A stretch of DNA of 64,000 bases from Carboxylicivirga mesophila. Lineage in GTDB: Bacteria > Bacteroidota > Bacteroidia > Bacteroidales > Marinilabiliaceae. Below, one piece after another: positions 8,425 to 16,566 of this stretch (position 1 is the first letter of the stretch; each line of letters opens with the position of its first letter). The notes under the pieces were generated by a model. That model was not told the origin of the DNA, searched no databases, and worked only from the letters and a program-made list of their open reading frames with translations. A program made the position numbers and the translations under genes. The stretch covers positions 1 to 64,000 of the forward strand of contig NZ_JAGUCN010000028.1 of NCBI RefSeq assembly GCF_018271975.1. Reading direction: 5' to 3'.

Positions 8425-9447
8425 CTATTTTGTGCGCCTGGCATTCCAATAGTTAATGTATTTATCCATGGTGATGATGCCAACCGGCCCTTCGTAGATG
8501 CCGCCTGTCTGGGTGCGGTCCTGAACACGCACAGCAATGGTCAGTTGCGCAGTAGCCTGATGCAACTTGGGCGGTATTGTGTAGCCCCTCAGTGCTTTCC
8601 AGGCATGGTTATAAGTGAAAAAGTAGTTGTCGTTGATCTCGCCGGTCTGCCCAATAAGCACTCCGTTGATATAAACTTCATCTACATCATCAATCTTTCC
8701 TAGTAGAATAACAAGGCGTTTCTCTTTCAGATTGTCGGGCAGGGTTATGGTTTTGCGATACCAGGCCATGCCATCGTAGTCGCTGTAGCCCTGATCTTCC
8801 CATGCACGTGGTACCATTAACTCATCCCAGTTACTATCGTTGTAGGCAACTGCTTTGTAATAGCTCTCGTCACCTGTTTTAAACTTCCAGTGGCCCTCCA
8901 ATGGCAGGTCAGGCACAAGCGGGTTTATCTCTGCCCGTATGCGAATATTGCCCGAGATGATGCCTCCCTCATTATAGGCATCGTACACCCTGACGGCTAT
9001 CACATTGGCCTGGTTGTAGCGAATATGTTGACTGGGTAATTTATACAGTCGATGGGCGTTGTAAGCTGTTTTAAAGGCGGGTGGGAACTGCCCCGAACGG
9101 TTGATGAGCTCGCCATTCAGGTATACTTCATCAGCATCATCGATATAGCCCAGGTCGAGCCATAGGCTCAGTTCTTTTGCTTCGGGGCCAATGTGCACCT
9201 CGCGGCGGTACCAGGCAAAGCCATCATAGCCATTAAAACCTTGCTGTTCCCAGGGCGATGGCACGCGTATCTGTTCCCACTCAAAATGGTTATAGTGGTA
9301 ACGGGCCCAGTCGGTATTATCGCCTATGGAGAAATACCACTTGCCATTCAGCGATATATAGTCGCGCAGGTTCTGTGCGTCTGCCTTTCCAATCAATAGC
9401 AGAAAGGTAAAAAGTAACAGGATGCTATATTGAGACTTTCTGATCAT
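8425..9447 (-). CDS. Exported protein with two GH2-type jelly-roll modules
   Basis: A 340-residue protein with a signal peptide ending near ADAQ (residue 25). Residues ~28-175 and ~178-330 are two copies of the sugar-binding jelly-roll that normally forms the N-terminal domain of GH2 enzymes. Each copy shows the same marks: L-x-G-x-W-x-F at the start, VPxxWExQG, a YDG-x-AWYR strand, the turn IDDxDEVY-x-NG, and a final ANxIAVRVYD/TIAVRVQD strand. The catalytic TIM barrel of GH2 is absent, so this is a binding protein or a lattice/adhesion module rather than a glycosidase. It lies 5 bp downstream of a paralogue at 9453-10538, so the two are surely co-transcribed. Confidence 0.82.
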   Translation of the reverse strand: MIRKSQYSILLLFTFLLLIGKADAQNLRDYISLNGKWYFSIGDNTDWARYHYNHFEWEQIRVPSPWEQQGFNGYDGFAWYRREVHIGPEAKELSLWLDLGYIDDADEVYLNGELINRSGQFPPAFKTAYNAHRLYKLPSQHIRYNQANVIAVRVYDAYNEGGIISGNIRIRAEINPLVPDLPLEGHWKFKTGDESYYKAVAYNDSNWDELMVPRAWEDQGYSDYDGMAWYRKTITLPDNLKEKRLVILLGKIDDVDEVYINGVLIGQTGEINDNYFFTYNHAWKALRGYTIPPKLHQATAQLTIAVRVQDRTQTGGIYEGPVGIITMDKYINYWNARRTK

Positions 9448-9452
9448 ATCCG

Positions 9453-10538
9453 TTAGTTGTTAAGCCATTCCCAAAATGTATTTATCCAGTCTGGCTCTTT
9501 TCGCACCATCTTTTTAAATGTATCAAATTGCTGACGGGTCATTACACCTATTGGTCCGTCGTATATACCGCCGTCAATGCCTGTATCAACCACCCTGATG
9601 GCAATGGTGTTGTCACCAACCGTGTTGATAATGCTTTGAGGTATCTCATAGGCACGCAGGGTGGTGTGTGACTGGTAGGAGCCAAACAGACCTCTGGCCA
9701 GCGATGAACGCAGGCTTCCTGGTGATACGCCACCAATGCGGGTACCATTCAGCCATGTCTTGTCTTCGTCATCAATACGACCCAACAGTAATACCAACTC
9801 TTCATTAGCCAGATGCGCCGGTAGTTTAAAGGATTTTCGATACCAGGCGATGCCATCGTAACCCGGCCAGCCTGCACTTTCCCAGAATCCTGGCACCTGT
9901 ATGTCGCTCCAGTCCGAGTCGTTGTAGTTGGCTTTTTCAGCATTGTGCTGGTTGTGTATTGCAAATTTCCAGGTGCCTGCCAGGTTAAGGGACACCAGTT
10001 GTTCGGCCACATTGGTGTTGAGCGTAACGGGCCCTCTGATGATGCCGCCCTGGTCATAATAATCATACACACGTATGGCAATCACATTGGCGCCTTTTTG
10101 CCAGTAGCTGGACGGAATGGTGTAAAACCGTTCCTGGTTGTATGCTGTTTTGGTGTTTGGAGGCATCTTACCAGAGTTGCCCACAAAACGCCCGTTGATA
10201 TACACTTCATCAATATCATCGATGCTGCCAATACGCAATACCAGGTCATGTTTGGGAATGATATCAAGGCGAATCGTTTTGCGATACCATGCATAGCCGT
10301 TGTAATCGTTGTAGCCTTGTGATTCCCATGAGGCCGGTACACGTATGCTGCTCCATTGCTCATCATCAAAATCAGGCTGCTTCCATTGTTCATCATCGCC
10401 TATCGAGAACTTCCAGTAGCCTTCAAGGTATTGTTCTTCCTGAAGGATTTGGGAGTTCGAACCGAGGGTGCTAATTATTAGCAGGCTAAGGGTAAGTGCG
10501 AAATATTTTAGTGTTTTGGCTACCATACGTATCATCAA
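9453..10538 (-). CDS. Paralogous exported double jelly-roll (GH2-type) protein
   Basis: A 361-residue paralogue of the next gene, again two GH2-type jelly-roll modules (~residues 36-185 and ~188-340) after a signal peptide. Motifs are VPASWESQGYNDYNGYAWYR and IDDIDEVYING in module 1, and VPGFWESAGWPGYDG and IDDEDKTWLNG in module 2. Module 2 has a slightly longer loop rich in Ser/Gly after the IGG turn. No catalytic domain is present. Translation could begin at 10538 or at the in-frame Met four codons later (10526), which gives a more typical signal peptide. Four related modules in two adjacent genes imply an internal duplication followed by a gene duplication. Confidence 0.82.
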   Translation of the reverse strand: MMIRMVAKTLKYFALTLSLLIISTLGSNSQILQEEQYLEGYWKFSIGDDEQWKQPDFDDEQWSSIRVPASWESQGYNDYNGYAWYRKTIRLDIIPKHDLVLRIGSIDDIDEVYINGRFVGNSGKMPPNTKTAYNQERFYTIPSSYWQKGANVIAIRVYDYYDQGGIIRGPVTLNTNVAEQLVSLNLAGTWKFAIHNQHNAEKANYNDSDWSDIQVPGFWESAGWPGYDGIAWYRKSFKLPAHLANEELVLLLGRIDDEDKTWLNGTRIGGVSPGSLRSSLARGLFGSYQSHTTLRAYEIPQSIINTVGDNTIAIRVVDTGIDGGIYDGPIGVMTRQQFDTFKKMVRKEPDWINTFWEWLNN

Positions 10539-10599
10539 CGATTAAAAGTACATATTATCGGGTTATATCCAAAAAAGGTTAAAATCCAGGCGACGATTT

Positions 10600-10965
10600 T
10601 TAGTGCTCAACATGCTGAAAGTTGATAGGAAACCTAAGCATCTTACCTTGCAATGATGAGTTAACGGCATAAATATCTACCTCTTGAAGGGTTTCTGCCA
10701 CGTACTTCATCAACTGTTCATCTTCACCAGTTACCTTGTGGAAAATCAGTTTGTTGTTTTTGTCCACTTTAAACTTAACAACCACATTCTCGCAGCAGTC
10801 TGGTTTTAAATAGTCAAAACTTGGGCCTCTCAAAGATCTTTTAAGCTCTTTGTTTAGTTGTTTCGAACATTTCTTAAAAGCTACTGCTTCAGGGGTGCGT
10901 GCAAATGTTGCTGTACTTAGTCCAACCATAAGTACCAATGCTGTGAAAAGATGTCTTGCTTTCAT
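10600..10965 (-). CDS. Small exported protein, possibly TonB-C-like fold
   Basis: A 121-residue protein with a clear signal peptide (cleavage near TFA-RT, residue 22). The mature part has an amphipathic Lys-rich helix, a CC pair in PDCCENVVV, then strand-helix-strand pattern: VVVKFKVDKNNKL, a helix around LMKYVAETLQ, and a final strand MLRFPINFQ. This order recalls the C-terminal domain of TonB-like proteins, but the match is weak. It has its own promoter upstream, so it need not be co-transcribed with the two-component genes. Function unknown. Confidence 0.65.
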   Translation of the reverse strand: MKARHLFTALVLMVGLSTATFARTPEAVAFKKCSKQLNKELKRSLRGPSFDYLKPDCCENVVVKFKVDKNNKLIFHKVTGEDEQLMKYVAETLQEVDIYAVNSSLQGKMLRFPINFQHVEH

Positions 10966-11283
10966 AACTCTTTGTTTTTGGGTTAATAATTGAATTACAA
11001 AAGCAAATGTAGAGGGGGCTTAACACCGCATCGTCAAAATGAAGTCATCTGTTGTCATTAATTGTCATCAAAATGTCATGGATGCTATAATGTGGTTGAT
11101 TTGTTAAGTTGTTAAGCTGTTGAATTGAGCTGTTTGTTAGGGGTTTAAGGCGGGGATTATGTGTGTGAGTCTTATGTCATCAAGCTCGCATCTTTTATTA
11201 GCATTTGCATTCCAGATGTGATCCTTAAAATAAGATGTCATGCTTGAGTCTTATATCTTGCGTCTTTTATCTTGATTATTAAT
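10966..11283. other. Intergenic region with promoter and degenerate direct repeats
   Basis: The stretch between the two-component genes and the small exported protein codes for nothing visible. It holds the minus-strand promoter at 11004-11038, and a pair of direct repeats: TGAGTCTTAT at 11166-11175 and 11245-11254, each followed within ~20 bp by a CGxxTCTTTTAT-like block (11187-11198 and 11261-11270). No terminator hairpin for the response regulator gene was found. Confidence 0.5.
11004..11038 (-). promoter_or_regulatory. Minus-strand promoter for the 10600-10965 gene
   Basis: Read on the minus strand, TTTG at 11038-11035 is followed after 23 bp by TACATTTG at 11011-11004. Both boxes match the Bacteroidota -33/-7 pattern, with a spacer slightly longer than usual. 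The element ends 38 bp before the ATG. Confidence 0.6.
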
Positions 11284-11976
11284 CTAATTATGAACCAGGC
11301 GATAGCCCATGCCATGCACGGTAATGATAATTTGGGGATCATTGGGATTGTCTTCTATCTTATGTCGCAGTTTCAATATGAAGTTGTCAATGGTGCGTGC
11401 GGTTGGCTGAAAATCGTAACCCCATACATTATCGAGCAGACTGTCGCGGCTGATAGTGGCATTCTTGTGTTTCAGCAGGTACTGAAGTATTTCAAACTCC
11501 TTGCTGGTCATTTTTACCTGTTCACCATCCACCCAGGCCGTATATGTGCCGAAATCTACTTTAAGACGACCAACCTGTGTTTCATGGTTTGTGGCAGATG
11601 GGTTTTGCATTTCGGTGCGGCGCAGCACAGCCTTAACCCGTGCCAGCAGTTCACGCAGGCTAAAGGGTTTGGTCAGGTAGTCGTCACCACCCGATTCAAG
11701 TCCTATCACTTTATCTATTTCTTCTCCTTTAGCGGTTAAAAAGATGATGGGCGTGTTGTTGTTCTCGTGCCTTACTTTTTTACATACATCAAAGCCACTG
11801 ATATGTGGTAACATAACATCGAGCAAAACCAAATCAAAGCTATCAGTCAATATCTTTTGCAAGCCTTCTTTTCCGTCGGATGCCGTATCAACATCGTAGC
11901 CTTCAAACTCCAGATTATCTTTTATGCCGGATTGCATATCCGGTTCATCTTCAACAACTAAAATGCGTTTCATCAT
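11284..11976 (-). CDS. OmpR-family response regulator
   Basis: A 230-residue regulator. The receiver domain (residues 3-115) has the acidic pair in VVEDE (E9, D10), the phospho-acceptor Asp53 in LLDVMLP, Thr81 and the conserved Lys103 in LTKPF. A winged-helix DNA-binding domain (residues ~130-228) ends with the typical TVHGMGYRL strand-turn. The start overlaps the stop of the histidine kinase gene by 4 bp (ATGA type), showing translational coupling; the in-frame Met at codon 2 could also serve. It would be phosphorylated by the upstream kinase and bind DNA as a dimer. Targets may be the nearby minus-strand envelope genes, but this is inference from position only. Confidence 0.95.
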   Translation of the reverse strand: MMKRILVVEDEPDMQSGIKDNLEFEGYDVDTASDGKEGLQKILTDSFDLVLLDVMLPHISGFDVCKKVRHENNNTPIIFLTAKGEEIDKVIGLESGGDDYLTKPFSLRELLARVKAVLRRTEMQNPSATNHETQVGRLKVDFGTYTAWVDGEQVKMTSKEFEILQYLLKHKNATISRDSLLDNVWGYDFQPTARTIDNFILKLRHKIEDNPNDPQIIITVHGMGYRLVHN

Positions 11977-13538
11977 CCTTTTGTAGTTTGGTTATTAATG
12001 GGGAAGAGTATACGGAAGCAGCTACCTGCATGCTCCTCACTCTCCAGCTCAATCTGTCCGTTATGACCCTTTACAAGGTGCATCACAATGCTTAGGCCTA
12101 AGCCCGAACCTTTGGCATGGTGAGCCAGGGCACCCTTGGTTACCCGGTAGAACTTATCGAAAATGTGTTTCTGCTCTTTGGGTGATATGCCTATGCCCTT
12201 GTCCTTGACTTCAATAAACTGGTACTTGCCTTTTCTTCCGGTTGATATGGTCAGTTCTTTATTGTCACCGCTGTATTTAATACCGTTATCCACCAGGTTT
12301 ATCAGGCACTCAGTAATGGCTTGTTTGTCAGCCTTAATTGGCTCTAGTTCCGGCGACAGGTTTTGCATCACTTTACAGCCTTTTTCGTTAAAATGATAGT
12401 GGTAATTGGTTAACACTTCGTCCACCACTTCATTTAAAGCTACCTGTCCAAAGCTTAGTTTCTGGCGGCCACTTTCTATGCGCGAGAAATTGAGGATGTT
12501 ATTGACGATGCCAGATAGCCTTTGCGTTTCGCGATAGATGATGTCATAATATTTCAGGCGCTTGCTTTCATCTTTCAGGCGTCCCAATTGAAGTGTTTCG
12601 GCATACATGCTGATGAGTGCCAGCGGCGTGCGTATTTCGTGCGATACATTCGAAACAAAATCAGACTTTACCTTAGCCAGATGCAGCTCGCGTTTGACAT
12701 TGCGGTAAAACAACCAGGCACCGGCAATGAGCAGCAGATCGACCAATATGAGCAGGCCAATGTTCTGCCTGGCTCTGTCGCGCGCCAGTTGTTCAATGCT
12801 AATGCCAACCGGCAATATACCCAGTTGGTAGTCGGGCAATAGCCAGATAGCCTGTTCCTTAATTACTTCATCAGGGGCTTCGTTTAGCAGGCTGCTGGCA
12901 ATCAGTTCATTGGTTTTGCTGTGGCGCACTACAATAATCAGGTCGTCGCCAGCTACCATTTGTAACCGTGGCGATAAGACTTCGCTGATGAAGCGTTGGG
13001 CATTAACCAGCAGGATGTTTAGGTAATAATGGTTTTGCTGTTCACTCACAAACACCAGCATGCTGAGGTGCTGCCTGTATTCAAGATCGATGCCGATGAT
13101 TTTACGGTAGCCACTCTTCATATACCGTTTGAGTTGAGCTATTTCATTACTGTTGGTCTGTAGTTGTGAAATAATTTCCTGCTTAAGTGTATCGTTACTT
13201 ATCCGGAAATCATCCAGGTTTAATGACACCGAATCCAAAGGGTGGAGAATAAATGATTCCACCTGGGGAAAGCTGTTAAGTGGCTTTTCCAGTGTGCCCT
13301 CATAGTCTGCCGGTTGAATGTCTTTGTACAGAATATTTATCCAGTTGTTGGCAATGTCATCGGTGTATTGATTGATGGAGTATAATACAGATTCCAGTTG
13401 TTTGGTATAGATCGATTCAATAACTTCCTCCTGGTCATTCAGTTTCAATAACTCAACGGCTGTGAATAGCGAGGTGGGAATGACCAGCAGCATCCCAACA
13501 ATTAACCAGGGTTTGATAATGAATCGTTTTTTTATCAT
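11973..13538 (-). CDS. Membrane sensor histidine kinase
   Basis: A 521-residue kinase. Transmembrane helix 1 is at ~residues 10-30, a periplasmic sensor of about 225 residues follows, and transmembrane helix 2 is at ~259-278. The HisKA dimerisation domain carries His300 in SHEIRTPL. The HATPase domain has the N-box around Asn418 in NLVDNGIKYS, the G1 motif DKGIGIS, the F-box IFDKFYR and the G2 motif GSGLGLSI. There is no HAMP or PAS domain, so the sensor joins the kinase core directly. The gene sits between a 74-residue gene 8 bp upstream and the response regulator it overlaps. The signal sensed is unknown. Confidence 0.95.
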   Translation of the reverse strand: MIKKRFIIKPWLIVGMLLVIPTSLFTAVELLKLNDQEEVIESIYTKQLESVLYSINQYTDDIANNWINILYKDIQPADYEGTLEKPLNSFPQVESFILHPLDSVSLNLDDFRISNDTLKQEIISQLQTNSNEIAQLKRYMKSGYRKIIGIDLEYRQHLSMLVFVSEQQNHYYLNILLVNAQRFISEVLSPRLQMVAGDDLIIVVRHSKTNELIASSLLNEAPDEVIKEQAIWLLPDYQLGILPVGISIEQLARDRARQNIGLLILVDLLLIAGAWLFYRNVKRELHLAKVKSDFVSNVSHEIRTPLALISMYAETLQLGRLKDESKRLKYYDIIYRETQRLSGIVNNILNFSRIESGRQKLSFGQVALNEVVDEVLTNYHYHFNEKGCKVMQNLSPELEPIKADKQAITECLINLVDNGIKYSGDNKELTISTGRKGKYQFIEVKDKGIGISPKEQKHIFDKFYRVTKGALAHHAKGSGLGLSIVMHLVKGHNGQIELESEEHAGSCFRILFPINNQTTKG

Positions 13539-13546
13539 TTAGAGTA

Positions 13547-13771
13547 TTAGTCAGGTATTTTAATGTGTTCAGGTTCTTCTTGCTGAAAATGCTTCATCTC
13601 ATCAATCACCAGCTGCATATCGTCTAAAAACGCCTGACTGCAACCTTTGGTTTTGGCAATATCCAGGTAGGCTTCCATTGTTTCAATCGCACATATATCG
13701 GTACCTGCAATGACGAATGCGGGCCAGTCGTTACGCAGGCATTTATGCAGTATGGCTTTTTGGTCTTTCAT
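13547..13771 (-). CDS. Small conserved-looking protein in two-component operon
   Basis: A 74-residue soluble protein without signal peptide or membrane segment. It looks all-helical, with a C-terminal acidic/Glu-rich helix ending in HIKIPD. It starts the transcription unit with the histidine kinase (8-bp gap) and response regulator. A near-match to the -7 element (TACCTTTA on the minus strand, 13798-13791) lies just upstream. Family not recognised. Coding status is supported by the tight operon spacing. Confidence 0.65.
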   Translation of the reverse strand: MKDQKAILHKCLRNDWPAFVIAGTDICAIETMEAYLDIAKTKGCSQAFLDDMQLVIDEMKHFQQEEPEHIKIPD

Positions 13772-13838
13772 GTTTGTTGAGTATTTAGCCTAAAGGTAGA
13801 AAAATTAGGGCTTATAGGTTTAATGCGTCGTTTTATTA

Positions 13839-14291
13839 CTATGAGTGATCGATTTGTAACTCCATTTTCAGGTGTGGAATACCATCTTCCAGGTATTCGT
13901 CGGAGATAATTTGATAGCCCAGGCTGCCATAAAAAGCTTTGAGGTACTTTTGGGCACTTATTTGGATGCATTTTACCTCCCATTGTTCAAATACCCAATC
14001 GCCAGCAGTGGTCATTAATTGCCGTGCCAGGCCTTTGAAACGGAAATCTTTATGAACCACTAAACGTCCAATAGAGGCTTCTTTAAAGCGGCTGCCGGGA
14101 GGTAGTATACGTGCGTAGCCTACCAGGTCATCGTTATCAAATGCCATCAGGTGATACGCCTGCTCATCGTTACTGTCTAAATCGTTGTATACGCAATTTT
14201 GCTCAACAACAAATATTTCGGCACGTAGTTGGAGAAAATTATATAACTCTTTTGTATTTAATGTATTAAAAGGAGATATTTTAAGATTCAT
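13839..14291 (-). CDS. elaA: GNAT N-acetyltransferase, ElaA type
   Basis: A 150-residue GNAT-fold protein with the ElaA family pattern. The N-terminal part has LRAEIFVVEQNCVYNDLD, the conserved ElaA opening, followed by a strand with VGYARILPPG and the acetyl-CoA pyrophosphate loop in VHKDFRFKGLARQLM (R/Q-x-x-G-x-G/A type). The C-terminal strand LKAFYGSLGYQII is the usual GNAT end. The acetyl acceptor is unknown for most ElaA proteins. It is transcribed alone, with about 70 bp before the two-component operon. Confidence 0.88.
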   Translation of the reverse strand: MNLKISPFNTLNTKELYNFLQLRAEIFVVEQNCVYNDLDSNDEQAYHLMAFDNDDLVGYARILPPGSRFKEASIGRLVVHKDFRFKGLARQLMTTAGDWVFEQWEVKCIQISAQKYLKAFYGSLGYQIISDEYLEDGIPHLKMELQIDHS

Positions 14292-14446
14292 TTGGTATAT
14301 TTAATGTGAAACCCGGCTATGAAGATAAAATCTTTTTAATGCGGACGCAACCAGTTCCATATTTCTAACGTCTAAGGCGGGGGATACTTTAACTACTGCT
14401 TTTTTCAGAAATCAGGAATTACTTGGGGCTATTTTAAACGAATTAC

Positions 14447-16090
14447 ATGACTTTACGATTACATGAATCAGGAATAAATAAGGTAATTATTCTTCTTATC
14501 TGCATTTTTAGTTTCATCCAGACTACATCAGGTCAAGACCAGTTCGCTGTTGATAGTTTGTTGGCTAAGTATAGGGCTACAGATAATGTTTCTGAGCGCG
14601 TTACTCTGCTCATAAAAGTGTCTGATATGTATGAGCACATTGATATTAAAAAGAGTTTTGAGTATGCTAATATGGCCTATGAGGAGTCGGAGAAAACTGA
14701 AGAGCATAACCCCAAAGCTAATGCTTTAAATAATCTTGGAGTGGTATTTCTGCGTTCGGGTGCTTATGACAAAGCAACAGAAATGTTTCTGCAGTCAAAG
14801 AAATTGGTACAGGATAATGAAGATTTTATGCGTTTGGTTGGTTTGGAGCTTAACCTTGGAGCTGTACGATTTCACTTGGAGGATTATGATGGTGCTTTGG
14901 CACACTTTAACGAAGCTTTGGAGCTCAACTCAAAGCTATTGGCAGATGGAAATGATGTTTACATGAATCAGATTCAGATTTTCTATATCAATATAGGTAG
15001 CATTTATATGGAAAAAGGGAATTATGATGCTGCCATTGAGTATTTTGAGAAAGCTCTTGTTGAGTCGGTAAAAAATAATGATTTGGTTCAGCAAGGTATT
15101 GCCAGTAATAATCTGGGTGAGTTATATCTAAAAAGTGGAGCTTCCGAAAAAGCCATAAGGTATATTCGAGATGGTTTAGATGTTCGACTGGCGGATAACA
15201 ACCTCCTCGGAATAGCTAGTTCTTATGATCTGCTAACAGCATATTATCTTTCAGTAAATGATATTGATAGTGCTGAGGTTGCCAATACATTAGCTATCGA
15301 ATATGCTGAGAGAGTAGAGTCCCTGAATTTCATGGAGAAAGCCTATAAGCATCAGGCTGATATATATGAATTAAAAGGTAATTACAAGGCGTCCAACGAA
15401 GCTTTGAAGCAGTATTACGAAACCAAAAGGAAAGCTATTAATGAATCGGTAGTTGAGAAGACTACACGTCTTCAGTTAGAATACGATTTTAAGGAATTAC
15501 AAAAGGAAAAATCAGAAGCACATTTTAAGCAGATGATAACCCTGTATGCAATCCTGGCAGTCGTTGTTTTTCTGCTGGTCATTTTTGTATTGCTTTTTAA
15601 CTTGTGGAAAAGTAGGGCTAAACGTGTTCATTCCGAGAAAGAAAGTCTGGAGAAAGATCTGGAACTTAAAAACAAAGAGTTGACAACGAATGTGATGTAT
15701 TTGCTGAAGAAGCATGAGTTGATCAATAATATCTCAGGGCGACTTTTACGCTTAAAAGCCAGGATGAAAACCGAAAACCGTGATGCTATTCAGCGTATTA
15801 TTTTTGATTTACAGGGTGGGGCAGAGCCCGAAGTATGGGAAGAGTTTGAGTTACGTTTTCAGAATGTTCATACCGATTTTTATAAGAAACTGGAGAAAGT
15901 AGCTCCAGATTTAACCCCTTCTGAATTAAAAATATGTGCTTTCCTGAAGTTGAATATGAACTCTAAAGAAATTTCAGCATTGATTCATCAAAGCACAAAA
16001 AGTGTAGAGGTTAAGCGATCGCGTATTCGAAAAAAACTAGGGATTACCAATACCGATGTCAACCTTATAAAATTTCTTTCCGAATTATAA
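14447..16090 (+). CDS. TPR-transmembrane-HTH transcriptional regulator
   Basis: A 547-residue regulator of a type common in Bacteroidota. An N-terminal hydrophobic signal-anchor segment (residues ~12-29) is followed by about seven TPR repeats (~40-330), visible as alternating NLGxxxLxxGxYxxAxxxF patterns. Then come a transmembrane helix (~363-388), a coiled coil (~393-430) and a C-terminal LuxR/GerE-like HTH (~486-547) with TPSELKICAFLKL and SVEVKRSRIRKKL. The TPRs would lie in the periplasm and the HTH in the cytoplasm. The gene is immediately upstream (476 bp) of the first giant protease and on the same strand, which makes it the best local candidate for controlling that locus; direct evidence is lacking. 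Confidence 0.88.
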   Translation: MTLRLHESGINKVIILLICIFSFIQTTSGQDQFAVDSLLAKYRATDNVSERVTLLIKVSDMYEHIDIKKSFEYANMAYEESEKTEEHNPKANALNNLGVVFLRSGAYDKATEMFLQSKKLVQDNEDFMRLVGLELNLGAVRFHLEDYDGALAHFNEALELNSKLLADGNDVYMNQIQIFYINIGSIYMEKGNYDAAIEYFEKALVESVKNNDLVQQGIASNNLGELYLKSGASEKAIRYIRDGLDVRLADNNLLGIASSYDLLTAYYLSVNDIDSAEVANTLAIEYAERVESLNFMEKAYKHQADIYELKGNYKASNEALKQYYETKRKAINESVVEKTTRLQLEYDFKELQKEKSEAHFKQMITLYAILAVVVFLLVIFVLLFNLWKSRAKRVHSEKESLEKDLELKNKELTTNVMYLLKKHELINNISGRLLRLKARMKTENRDAIQRIIFDLQGGAEPEVWEEFELRFQNVHTDFYKKLEKVAPDLTPSELKICAFLKLNMNSKEISALIHQSTKSVEVKRSRIRKKLGITNTDVNLIKFLSEL

Positions 16091-16566
16091 AGTTCGTATA
16101 CTCCCTCTGTTCTATTCAAGTTTTAACAGGCACCTATTTGTTGATAGAGTGGCGGTATGTTCCTATGGCTTTTTGATACAAATGTTTGGGGATTGTTATT
16201 CATCAAACAGTATTAAATGGCCTCAAAATAGTATATAATTATTAGCTATAAGAAATCACTTGCCGGATTCTTTAACTATCAATCTATCAGTACTCAATGG
16301 TTGTGTGTAGTGGTATTTATACGGTTCTGAGATGGTATATAGTACTAATTCTATGGGCTTTTAACAGGTGATAGTAGTATCACTGTGCTACATTAATTTT
16401 CTCTCCAGACAGCGTCACTTAGATTGCATTGTTCAAAAAAGAAGTCGGACTTTTTTAATCAGGCTCATAATAGCTTTTCAGTTTTTCCAAAGAGAGCAAA
16501 AGATATGTTCGGTGATAAGGTAAAGCAATACAGAGTCACGTTCGACGTAATTAAAAACCATTACAA
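16091..16566 (+). other. 476-bp upstream region of the first protease cassette
   Basis: No ORF of substance. The last ~80 bp contain TATGTTCG at ~16503-16510, a one-mismatch TAnnTTTG box about 60 bp before the protease ATG. Upstream sequence is AT-rich without a strong terminator for the regulator gene. This is the likely place for regulated transcription start of the protease cassette. Confidence 0.35.

Noticed and set aside
11272-11739. 155-codon plus-strand ORF over the response regulator
   Set aside because: It is antisense to a complete, motif-bearing OmpR-type regulator and has no recognisable domain or start context of its own.
16430-16460. AAGTC-G-GACTT palindrome near 16440 as a terminator of the TPR regulator gene
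   Set aside because: The loop would have a single base and no stable hairpin can form without opening the stem.
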